Assembly (NCBI RefSeq): GCF_020630935.1
Contig: NZ_JAHDIG010000041.1
Span: 1 to 42,000, forward strand
From: Bernardetia sp.
Lineage (GTDB): Bacteria > Bacteroidota > Bacteroidia > Cytophagales > Bernardetiaceae
Length of the DNA stretch: 42,000 nucleotides
Direction of reading: 5' to 3'
The position numbers and the translations under genes are program-made. A model generated the notes under the pieces. The model made no database searches, was not told the origin of the DNA, and worked only from the letters and a program-made list of their open reading frames with translations. Shown here piece by piece: positions 34,862 through 42,000 of the stretch (positions are counted from its first letter, which is position 1; every line of letters begins with the position of its first letter).

Positions 34862-35971
34862 ATGAGAAAATACTTGATACTTTTTGGGGCTATCTTCATT
34901 TTTGCCTGTACAGAAAAAGAAAACCCAACGCCTAAAGAAGAACTAACAGGAAAATATCCTACCGAAGAACTCCTCTACTTTGGAGATGCTGACCTTCCAA
35001 CAGATAATATCACAACTTATGAAGGTGTAGAATTAGGAAGAAAGCTTTTTTATGATAAACGTCTTTCTTCGGATAAGACAATTTCTTGCGCCAGTTGTCA
35101 TAGACAAGAATTAGCCTTTACGGATGGAAGAGCAAAAAGTATTGGCGTAAATGGAGCAGAAATGCCTGTTAGTGCGATGTCTTTGGTTAATTTGACTTGG
35201 AATAGCCGACTGACGTGGGATGGAAAAAGCCAAACATTAGAAAAACAAGCCATTTTGCCAATGAAAAATCATTTGGAAATGAATCAAGAAGCAGAAATTA
35301 CAGCTCAAATTCTGTCAGAAACAGAAGAATATCCACCACTTTTTGAAAAAGCCTTTGGAAGTAGAGAAATTACACCAACACAAATAACAAAAGCCTTAGC
35401 GCAGTTTCAGCGAACACTCATCAGCAACAATTCAAACTACGATAAGTATCTAAGAGGAGAATATCAGCCCACCGAATCAGAACTTAGAGGCATAGAATTA
35501 TTTTTTACACATCCAGATGCAGAACAAGGAATCCGTGGAGGAAATTGTGGCGATTGTCATTTGGGCTCGCTCACTTCTGGTAGTACAATAGGTTTTGAAG
35601 GCTTACACAACAACGGTTTAGACAATGATGAAAATTTAAAAGATGGATTATTTGCCGTTACACAGAGTCGTTTTGATAAAGGAAAATTCAGAACGCCATC
35701 GCTTCGAAATATCGCTCTTACAGCTCCTTATATGCACGATGGAAGGTTTCGAACCTTAGAAGAAGTCATTGAACATTATGATAATGGTGTCAAAAAAAGC
35801 CAAACGCTTTCTTCACTTATTACGGCTGCCAGCAATGATTTTATTACTGACCCAAATGGAGAAGTTTATTTAGCTCTCACAGAACAAGAGAAAAAAGATA
35901 TAATTGCATTTTTAAATATGCTTACTGATGACGAATTTATTACGAATCCAGCTTTTAGCAGACCAAAGTAA
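34862..35971 (+). CDS. Di-heme cytochrome c peroxidase, lipoprotein
   Basis: The 369-residue product starts with a lipoprotein signal (IFIFAC, Cys16). It carries two c-type heme sites, CASCH (76-80) and CGDCH (229-233), and the family's C-terminal FRTPSLRNIALTAPYMHDGR with axial-ligand Met. It reduces hydrogen peroxide at the outer face using electrons from a c-type cytochrome. MauG-like cross-linkers share the fold but usually lack this full CCP pattern. It stands alone on the plus strand. Confidence 0.93.
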   Translation: MRKYLILFGAIFIFACTEKENPTPKEELTGKYPTEELLYFGDADLPTDNITTYEGVELGRKLFYDKRLSSDKTISCASCHRQELAFTDGRAKSIGVNGAEMPVSAMSLVNLTWNSRLTWDGKSQTLEKQAILPMKNHLEMNQEAEITAQILSETEEYPPLFEKAFGSREITPTQITKALAQFQRTLISNNSNYDKYLRGEYQPTESELRGIELFFTHPDAEQGIRGGNCGDCHLGSLTSGSTIGFEGLHNNGLDNDENLKDGLFAVTQSRFDKGKFRTPSLRNIALTAPYMHDGRFRTLEEVIEHYDNGVKKSQTLSSLITAASNDFITDPNGEVYLALTEQEKKDIIAFLNMLTDDEFITNPAFSRPK

Positions 35972-36021
35972 ATTTCATTAAGCCTCGTTGAGGTCAGAAT
36001 CGTCAACAAGGAAAAAACAAT

Positions 36022-36306
36022 TTATCGCTTGCTAATTTTATTTAGTGTAACCATTTTTTGACGACTACATTTAAAACGCTTTAAATCGTCTGCTGCTTTT
36101 GCCTTATGTTTCGTTTTTCTACCTTGTACACGCTTGCGCCACATTTGGAATGAAGAAGGTTTCATTTCTCTTCGCATAAGTGTAATGGTTTCTTTTTCTG
36201 TAATTCCAAATTGAGAAAGAATAGCATCAAAAGGAGTTCGGTCTTCCCACGCCATTTCTATAATTCTGTCTGTGTCTCGCTCTGAAAGTTGTTTTAGCTT
36301 TTTCAT
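36022..36306 (-). CDS. TIGR03643 family protein
   Basis: The 94-residue basic protein has the family pattern LSERDTDRIIEMAWEDRTPF, FDAILSQFGITEKETITLMR, and PSSFQMWRKRVQGR. It is a helix-turn-helix-like small protein of unknown function found mainly in Bacteroidota and marine bacteria. The C-terminal 30 residues are Lys/Arg-rich, which fits nucleic-acid binding (inference). Confidence 0.85.
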   Translation of the reverse strand: MKKLKQLSERDTDRIIEMAWEDRTPFDAILSQFGITEKETITLMRREMKPSSFQMWRKRVQGRKTKHKAKAADDLKRFKCSRQKMVTLNKISKR

Positions 36307-36611
36307 AGTGGTTGAAATGTAAAGTCTAAGGTTGTTGGTGTCGCTTGCAATAAAATACCAAACAATGGTATTGGATTCTTTTCTTACTCAAATCTTTTGT
36401 GACAAAAAAAAGTTTGCATAAATCTTTATACAAACTTCGTTAATCTAATTTTTAAGTAGTTGAGTAGTACAATTTAGTTTATAAAAACTATTGTCAAGGT
36501 CTGTTTTTTTCTTCGAAAAGACCCTTGACAAAGTTAAAATTCAACATTTTATAAAATTGCACTAGCTTTTGAAAATAACAAAATTATACCAGCTAACTAC
36601 TTAAAGTAATT
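36307..36611. other. Intergenic region with a repeat fragment and a hairpin
   Basis: No gene is seen. At 36331-36370 GTTGTTGGTGTCGCT followed by a TACCA/TGGTA pairing resembles the internal hairpin of the MITE-like element. At 36491-36531 TTGTCAAGGTCT and AGACCCTTGACAA form a long hairpin that may end the transcript of the ArsC-like gene. Confidence 0.5.
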
Positions 36612-37034
36612 CTACTTCAATTTTTCATTGGCTGGACGATTAGAATAAAGTGCTGTAATTTCATTTCTTTGAGCGCACAAGACAGCTTTTTTGTTGATGG
36701 CTGCAATAGGAAATTTTATCATGTCGTAGTCATTGACTAAAATGGTAAGCCAATCTTGTCTATCATAATCTTTATCCTTAATTTTTTCATCGTATTTTTC
36801 ATGTTGTTCATCAAAGAGTTCTTTGGGTTCTAGGTTGAGCCAATCTAGAAGTGTTTGCCACATTGTATTTGTGAGGTCTTGCAGTTCCATCTCACGTACA
36901 AACTCAGCAATTCCTTTGGCCTCGGTACGCCTTTCTTCCCAGTTTTTTTGATTTTTGTGATAGATAAATACCAATTCTTGAGGCTGTATTGAGATAGTTT
37001 CCATAGTTTCGTCTTTAATTGAGTCGTGTTCCAT
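36612..37034 (-). CDS. ArsC/Spx-fold protein lacking the catalytic Cys
   Basis: The 140-residue product (start 37034, or M11 at 37004) follows the arsenate reductase layout: VFIYHKNQKNWEERRTEAKG at the place of the CxxS loop, a central helical insert LLDWLNLEPKELFDEQH, and MIKFPIAAINKKAVLC near the end, matching the LIKRPIV segment of ArsC. The catalytic Cys is absent (NQKN instead), so arsenate reduction is unlikely. In Spx-like proteins this fold binds RNA polymerase. Function unknown. Confidence 0.6.
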   Translation of the reverse strand: MEHDSIKDETMETISIQPQELVFIYHKNQKNWEERRTEAKGIAEFVREMELQDLTNTMWQTLLDWLNLEPKELFDEQHEKYDEKIKDKDYDRQDWLTILVNDYDMIKFPIAAINKKAVLCAQRNEITALYSNRPANEKLK

Positions 37035-37114
37035 AATAGATTAAAAAGTATAGGTTAAAAATATCATAACACTATGAAACGAAAAAAGTTATTACAGAAA
37101 GTATAGACAACTTA

Positions 37115-37840
37115 TTAGTTTTTCAGTTCTCTGATTTGCTCAATTATTTCACTTGGTCTTAAATATGTATTTCGTTTAAATTCTTTATAACTCTCTGAAG
37201 CATCAGAAAGGTTGATAGCATAATAAGACCAGTCGTAAAGTTGCCATTTTAGTCCTCTAGCAACAGTCATACTATCAATTTCTCTTTCATACTTTGCTTT
37301 TGCCTTATCACTTGTATATGCCCAAAGACGCTCCAAAACACCTCCAAAAGTACGGTTTTGATAATCTATAAAATGACTAAACTCGTGGGCAAAAATTCCT
37401 ATTCTAGCATTAAAAGGCACTTCATCAATCGTAATCATTCCCTTTTTTTGACTGTTATTGATACGAACAGTGTAACTTCTTTTTTTCCTTGATTTGAAGC
37501 AAAGTGAAGCAATCGTAGGGCGTGCATTTAACGTTGTAGAAATTTCGCACTCTTTAAAATCTATGGGTGTATCAATAAGTTCTGGATAATACGAAAGTGC
37601 AATCAGGATAGCAGAGCGATATTTTTGAGGAATATTTTTGTGCTGCCCATATATCTTTTCCAAACTATCTATTGTACGACTCTCTTCTAAGCTATCCATC
37701 GCAAATAAACTGTAATAAGATACAGGGTTTGGCGTATGTAATGTGTGGTTGTGTTCAGATGAGCAAAGATTTTTTTGAGCGACAGAGTAGTTTGAAAAAC
37801 AATAAATAATAAAGAAAAGAAATGTGAGTTTGATAGACAT
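37115..37840 (-). CDS. Secreted HExxH protein, putative zinc metallopeptidase
   Basis: The 241-residue product has a signal peptide (1-21, SVAQ end). HEFSHFIDY (H152, E153, H156) is a zinc-binding HExxH motif, and the later YEREIDSMTVARGLKW gives a glutamate or aspartate at 187/189 suited to be the third ligand of a gluzincin. The family is not recognised and no known propeptide is present. It may be a small envelope or secreted peptidase. Confidence 0.6.
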   Translation of the reverse strand: MSIKLTFLFFIIYCFSNYSVAQKNLCSSEHNHTLHTPNPVSYYSLFAMDSLEESRTIDSLEKIYGQHKNIPQKYRSAILIALSYYPELIDTPIDFKECEISTTLNARPTIASLCFKSRKKRSYTVRINNSQKKGMITIDEVPFNARIGIFAHEFSHFIDYQNRTFGGVLERLWAYTSDKAKAKYEREIDSMTVARGLKWQLYDWSYYAINLSDASESYKEFKRNTYLRPSEIIEQIRELKN

Positions 37841-37971
37841 AAGATAGTAAGAAGTATATAAGAGTGTTTTTTATATATAAAATGCAAATATCACGCTAAA
37901 AGTTCCGATTATAATTCTGAAATATAATTTTTTATCAGAATAATATTCTTTGTGTATTTATAACTCTAACA

Positions 37972-39288
37972 ATGAAGTTAGATTTTTCTAACTTTGTAAT
38001 TATGGATAAAATAATAGATTTCTTATTGCTCACAGAGCCAAATACACGTTATGTAGTTTTGGGTTCGATACTTTTAGGAGCGAGTTCAGCAATTGTAGGC
38101 TGTTTTACATTTTTGCAAAAACGTGCTTTGGTGGGTGATGCTGTGGCACATTCGGTTTTACCAGGTGTTTGTGGTGCTTTCTTAATGGCTGGAACTAAAA
38201 ATCCTTTGTTTTTGATTTTAGGGGCTTTTGTTTCAGGTTGGCTTTCGATTATCTGTATGAATCTTATTACAAAATACAGTAAGCTCAAAGAAGATACGGC
38301 TGTTGCGCTGATTTTGTCTGTTTTTTTTGGTTTTGGCGTGATGCTTCTTACTTATATTCAACAGTCTGGAAATGCTGCACAATCTGGCTTAGAGGGATTT
38401 TTGTTTGGAAAAGCTGCCGCTCTTGTGGGTAGCGATGTTTGGGTTTTTGGAGGGTTAGCTGCCTTAATGCTAGTTTTGGTTGGACTTTTTTACAAAGAAT
38501 TTATTATCGTCATTTTTCACAAAAGTTTTGCTCAAACAATAGGACTTCCTATTACTGCAATTGAAATTTTACTCACTACACTTACCGTTTTGGCTGTCGT
38601 GGTAGGGATTCAGTCTGTGGGGGTAGTTCTGATGGCTGCTATGCTAGTTACACCTGCTGCTGCTGCTCGTTTTTGGACAGACAAATTACACAAAATGCTA
38701 TTTATTGCAGCCAGTTTTGGAGCGTTGGCTGCTATTGGAGGCGCTTTTGTTTCATATATCCAAACACAAATGCCAACAGGACCTTGGATTGTTTTGGTAG
38801 CTTCTGCAATCGCAATGTTTTCATTTTTCTTTGCACCCAAAAAAGGAATTGTGGCACGACGAAGACGACAATATCTGTACAAAAAACAGATTTTGGAAGA
38901 GAATATTTTGAAAGCAATATATCATGATATAGAAAGAAGTTCTACTCAAAAAACTATCTCATCTTTAGAAGATATTGGCATACAAAGGCAATTCAAAACT
39001 GTTCTTTTGAAAAAAGCATTAAAAAAACTCACAAAAAAGCAACTCATCGAACAAGTAGAAAGGGGTTGGAGACTAACAGAAAAAGGTAACACAAAAGCTA
39101 GAAGACTTGTAAAACTACATCGTCTGTGGGAATTATATTTGACAGAGTTTGTGCGCCTTGCACCAGACCACGTACACGAAGCAGCCGAAGCCTTAGAACA
39201 TATCTTAACGCCAGAAATAGAAGCACAATTAGAAGCCAACCTAAAATATCCACAAAAAGACCCTCACGATAGCGATATTCCATACTGA
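37972..39288 (+). CDS. Metal ABC transporter permease fused to DtxR/MntR-like domain
   Basis: The frame opens with MKLDFSNFVI, but the second ATG (38002, MDKIIDFLL) may be used. Residues 11-290 are a ZnuB/TroC/MntB-type permease with eight or nine helices; GDAVAHSVLPGVC is the family's signature. After a basic linker (RRRR, 296-299) residues 305-438 form an iron-dependent repressor domain with winged helix and dimerisation helices. Metal ligands align: H383, E387, H402, E406, E409 and H410. The Glu at 406 replaces the DtxR Cys102 and is what MntR has, suggesting Mn(II) sensing. No ATPase or substrate-binding gene is adjacent. Permease-repressor fusions of this kind occur in some Bacteroidota (knowledge, not checked). 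Confidence 0.9.
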   Translation: MKLDFSNFVIMDKIIDFLLLTEPNTRYVVLGSILLGASSAIVGCFTFLQKRALVGDAVAHSVLPGVCGAFLMAGTKNPLFLILGAFVSGWLSIICMNLITKYSKLKEDTAVALILSVFFGFGVMLLTYIQQSGNAAQSGLEGFLFGKAAALVGSDVWVFGGLAALMLVLVGLFYKEFIIVIFHKSFAQTIGLPITAIEILLTTLTVLAVVVGIQSVGVVLMAAMLVTPAAAARFWTDKLHKMLFIAASFGALAAIGGAFVSYIQTQMPTGPWIVLVASAIAMFSFFFAPKKGIVARRRRQYLYKKQILEENILKAIYHDIERSSTQKTISSLEDIGIQRQFKTVLLKKALKKLTKKQLIEQVERGWRLTEKGNTKARRLVKLHRLWELYLTEFVRLAPDHVHEAAEALEHILTPEIEAQLEANLKYPQKDPHDSDIPY

Positions 39289-39344
39289 TTATTTTGTAAG
39301 AGATAATGCATGTGTTATCTCTACTTTGCAAAATATCTTCAATA

Positions 39345-39379
39345 AAAAAACTGACTACTTTTTTAGCAGTCAGTTTTTT
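39345..39379. terminator. Bidirectional terminator
   Basis: AAAAAACTGACT (39345-39356) and AGTCAGTTTTTT (39368-39379) pair perfectly and give T-runs on both strands, between two convergent genes. Confidence 0.85.
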
Positions 39380-39407
39380 GTAAGGAAATATGAAATTTAA
39401 TTATCCA

Positions 39408-40520
39408 TTAACGAAGTATGGCTGCAATTTCTTCTTTTCCACCCATTACAGTCTCGGCATCGTCTATAAACACTTTACCACCGTTTTTGAGCGTATAATA
39501 GGCAGCTTCATTATAAAGACATTCGTCGCCTCTATTGGTTCTGACTTTGTAATTTTCTTTGTCAAACTCTCCCCAACGGTGTCCATTACCAACAAAGAGC
39601 GTATCTATTCGTCCTTCATAAGCAGCTTCTACTACATCGGCAATTTCTGAAACTGTTTGACTCTGACTAGAGTTGTATTCTTCTACTTTTTTGTTTCTAT
39701 TTTCTGAAAAACGAAGTCGCATAGTAGGATGTACAGCATCAAAAATTTCTTTTTCCGAACTCTCATCAAAGTTTTTAGTAAACTGGTGTGCAATTAGGTT
39801 CGGATATGTATTTGCATCTTCATAAATGGCGTGCATTCTCTCATAACCTACCAAAACTAAAGGCACATAACTACCTCCTGTATTGATTGCAGGACGGATA
39901 GCTTCATCTATTTTTCTAAAAAACTCAAAGACAAATTCTTTTTCTCGGTCTTCTATTGGTGCGCTGGCGTGTGTTACGCTGCTATTATTGGGACGGCTTT
40001 GAGGTTCTTTTTCCACATCGTAATACTTTGTTACTTCGCTAATATCTTTTGGCATATCACAAGCCACCCTAGAAATACCACCATTAGCTACCATAAATAA
40101 GATAGGTTTTTCTTGAGAAAGACGCAAGATGTAATACATGTTGTCGTTGTCTTCCATCTGTCTCATGAGTTCCTTTACGTGCATACGACCATTGACAACA
40201 TTGTGTGCTTCTACTTCGTAAGGAATAGAAACTGTTTTGAAAAAGTTATCTCCTAAAAAGATTCCTAATCCTTGTTTTTGGTTTGACCAAAAAGTTCTAT
40301 CATCTAAAAGGTTGCGAACAGGCTTTAAATACTCATTAATTTCGTTTTCTAAAAGACCTTTTCTTTGAAGTTTGCCTTCAACTTCTTTAATTTGATTCTT
40401 CAAATTTAGTCTATCGTGTCCTTCCTTCACTTGATGTCCTTTCTGATGTGTAGGAATATAAATACTGATACAATGTTCAGATTTTTTTGAGGCGAGTTCT
40501 ATTATTTCGTTGCGATTCAT
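39408..40520 (-). CDS. Archaeo-eukaryotic release-factor-like domain protein (baeRF)
   Basis: The 370-residue cytoplasmic protein shows the bacterial baeRF family pattern: SIYIPTHQKGHQ, LGIFLGDNFFKTV, YYILRLSQEKPILFMVANGG and, near the C terminus, RIDTLFVGNGHRWGEFD and NEAAYYTLKNGGKVFI. The family is homologous to eRF1/Pelota but is thought to act in RNA metabolism or stress response; its activity is unproven. It is monocistronic, with a perfect terminator after it. Confidence 0.8.
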   Translation of the reverse strand: MNRNEIIELASKKSEHCISIYIPTHQKGHQVKEGHDRLNLKNQIKEVEGKLQRKGLLENEINEYLKPVRNLLDDRTFWSNQKQGLGIFLGDNFFKTVSIPYEVEAHNVVNGRMHVKELMRQMEDNDNMYYILRLSQEKPILFMVANGGISRVACDMPKDISEVTKYYDVEKEPQSRPNNSSVTHASAPIEDREKEFVFEFFRKIDEAIRPAINTGGSYVPLVLVGYERMHAIYEDANTYPNLIAHQFTKNFDESSEKEIFDAVHPTMRLRFSENRNKKVEEYNSSQSQTVSEIADVVEAAYEGRIDTLFVGNGHRWGEFDKENYKVRTNRGDECLYNEAAYYTLKNGGKVFIDDAETVMGGKEEIAAILR

Positions 40521-40631
40521 ATCTTGTAAAAAATTAAGGTTAAAAAATGATTGTCAATGTGTTTTTATTGACTAAACTATACTATTAATAACATAAAAAC
40601 TGCTTAAATGTTTAATAAAATAGGCATATAG

Positions 40632-40772
40632 CACTGTTTATAGAGTACTGGACATGAGATAAAAAGTTGTTGGTGTCGCTATGCTAAAACACCAACGAAC
40701 GGTATTTTTTCCCTGTTCTGTGGCTCACAGAACAGCAAATATCTGTTCATGTCCAGTACTCTACACTGTTTA
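40632..40772. repeat. 9-bp target site duplication around a MITE-like element
   Basis: The nonamer CACTGTTTA occurs at 40632-40640 and again at 40764-40772, exactly bounding the element at 40641-40763. Confidence 0.85.
40641..40763 (+). mobile_element. MITE-like structured element, copy 2 (123 bp, intact)
   Basis: Perfect 17-bp terminal inverted repeats, TAGAGTACTGGACATGA and TCATGTCCAGTACTCTA, enclose two hairpins: GTTGGTGT/ACACCAAC (40669-40676/40689-40696) and CTGTTCTGTG/CACAGAACAG (40713-40722/40726-40735). The whole would fold as a three-way junction. A 9-bp direct repeat flanks it. It contains no reading frame and needs a transposase in trans. It lies upstream of the divergent baeRF and DUF4126 genes. 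Confidence 0.88.
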
Positions 40773-40811
40773 ATAAAGTAACTTACAACCTATCAAAACC
40801 AAATTTATCTT

Positions 40812-41996
40812 ATGTCATTAGCAGTCTTATTACATGCCATTGGTACGATTCCACTTTTTGCGTCTCGTGCTTTTCTACCTGCTTTCCTTACTTCCTTACT
40901 TTTTCGATTTCCAAATTTGTTTCCTTTTACAGAAGTGGATGCCCCATCGGCTGAACTCTTTATTACCAAAACTCCAGTTATCATTGTGTTAGGTATTTTG
41001 GCAGTTTTGGAGATTTTGGCAGATAAAAACACAGATATAAAAGCAATATGGCTACAAGGAGAACCTTTTTTAAAGCCTCTGATTTATGCGATTATGCTTT
41101 TGGGAGTAGTGGATAATGATTCGGAAGCAATTATGCAGGGAATTTATATGCAGGCTGGAATGGGAGATTACATAATGATTTTCTTTACAGCTGGTGCTGT
41201 ATATGGACTAACTGTGCTGAGAGCTTCCATACAACAGTGGCTTTTAGAAGTTGATAGTGATGGTAGTCTTTTCCTTCATTATATTTTTTCTAGCATTGAA
41301 GATACGTTTGTCTTTTTTGGATTTCTATGGCTTATGATAAGTGGTGTTTCTGCTATTATCTTTTTTGCGATAGTAGTAGGTATTTTATATTTATGGCAAC
41401 AAAAAATTAAAGCTAATGAAGAAAAGCAAAAGGTAACTTGTTTTTCTTGTAATCATAAAAACTCTCCTTTTGCCTTGGAATGTAGCAACTGTCATACGCC
41501 ACAAGATAAAGTCTATAAAATAGGTTTCTTGGGTCAGAAAAAAGATACACAAATAGATAAAGAAACAAGTGATAGAAAAAAACATGCACTTACTCTACTC
41601 TCACAAGAACGCTGTGGATTTTGTGCTACCAAAACAAGTAAAAAAACGTGTCCTGCTTGTAAAAAAGAGCATATTTTGAACAGTTCAGAAAATAGAAAGG
41701 CTTATGTGATGTTTGTCCAAAAACGCTATGCCATGTGGCTTCCTCTAAGTATCGCACTTGGGTTTATTCCAATTGTAGGTATTGCTATTGCTGTTATGGG
41801 AGCTAATTTATATGTTTTTGCTCCTCTTAAAAGGCAGATTCCGACAGTAAAAGCAGTTGGTGTTCAGATTCTGACCAAGTTACTTATCTTTCTTGTGATA
41901 TTTTTTGGTTCGATTGCAGGGTTTGTTGTAGCTCCTCTTTATTGTTCGATACGATTTTTTGTTTGGAGAACGGCTTTTGTGAAGCATTGGAAGTGA
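40812..41996 (+). CDS. DUF4126 membrane protein with two zinc-ribbon segments
   Basis: The 394-residue product begins with the DUF4126 family pattern (AIGTIPLFASRAFLPAFL, then VIIVLGILAVLEILADKNTD) and about five membrane helices up to residue 195. A soluble insert follows with two Cys clusters: CFSCNHKNSPFALECSNC (near 212-229) and CGFCATKTSKKTCPAC (near 272-287), each fit for one zinc. At least one more helix pair (305-395) ends it. Function unknown. The stop at 41994-41996 lies four bases from the window edge. Confidence 0.75.
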   Translation: MSLAVLLHAIGTIPLFASRAFLPAFLTSLLFRFPNLFPFTEVDAPSAELFITKTPVIIVLGILAVLEILADKNTDIKAIWLQGEPFLKPLIYAIMLLGVVDNDSEAIMQGIYMQAGMGDYIMIFFTAGAVYGLTVLRASIQQWLLEVDSDGSLFLHYIFSSIEDTFVFFGFLWLMISGVSAIIFFAIVVGILYLWQQKIKANEEKQKVTCFSCNHKNSPFALECSNCHTPQDKVYKIGFLGQKKDTQIDKETSDRKKHALTLLSQERCGFCATKTSKKTCPACKKEHILNSSENRKAYVMFVQKRYAMWLPLSIALGFIPIVGIAIAVMGANLYVFAPLKRQIPTVKAVGVQILTKLLIFLVIFFGSIAGFVVAPLYCSIRFFVWRTAFVKHWK

Positions 41997-42000
41997 GAAA

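Overview
The window is a low-G+C chromosomal stretch that looks like a gliding Bacteroidota bacterium of the Cytophagales. A GldC homologue, DUF4271 beside uroporphyrinogen-III synthase, TIGR03643, a DUF4126 protein, many Cys-anchored lipoproteins and the lack of Shine-Dalgarno signals all point that way. Bernardetia/Flexibacter-like is my inference and has not been tested. I see no tRNA, rRNA, prophage or CRISPR array.

Positions 1-6.6 kb hold an outer-membrane efflux protein (TolC family) diverging from gldC. Then comes the main defence candidate: one 701-residue polypeptide joining a PtuB-like HNH nuclease domain to a PtuA-like ABC/AAA ATPase, which resembles a Septu system collapsed into a single gene. 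After it lie a 58-codon orphan gene, a CapA-family lipoprotein and a rhodanese. Positions 6.6-19.9 kb are mostly single genes: a GT2 glycosyltransferase, a degenerate ClpS-like protein with a Crp/Fnr regulator, a sterol-desaturase-like hydroxylase, a lipoprotein, a serine hydrolase with an AraC regulator, a 2OG-Fe(II) oxygenase, hemD, DUF4271, a large membrane protein and a hemerythrin.

Positions 20-28 kb are accessory. A tight leftward operon encodes a hexapeptide acetyltransferase, a cupin, and a secreted fusion of two carboxymuconolactone-decarboxylase-like domains to an alpha/beta hydrolase, with an AraC regulator diverging from it. Then follow a transglutaminase-like protein, a YafY/WYL regulator with an epoxide-hydrolase-like enzyme, and a Crp/Fnr regulator with a seven-helix membrane protein. 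Positions 28-29 kb hold a RAYT (REP-associated tyrosine transposase) boxed in on both sides by REP palindromes, directly downstream of metH.

Positions 29-42 kb hold metH, a lipoprotein, a NeuD-type acetyltransferase, an intergenic transcript candidate, a di-heme cytochrome c peroxidase, TIGR03643, an ArsC-fold protein without the catalytic Cys, an HExxH protein, a metal ABC permease fused to a DtxR/MntR-like domain, a baeRF-type protein and a DUF4126/zinc-ribbon membrane protein.

A second mobile feature runs across the window: a short non-coding element of about 110-125 bp with 17-bp terminal inverted repeats and two internal hairpins. One copy (40641-40763) is flanked by a perfect 9-bp target duplication, a second lies just upstream of the rhodanese gene, and there are several decayed pieces.
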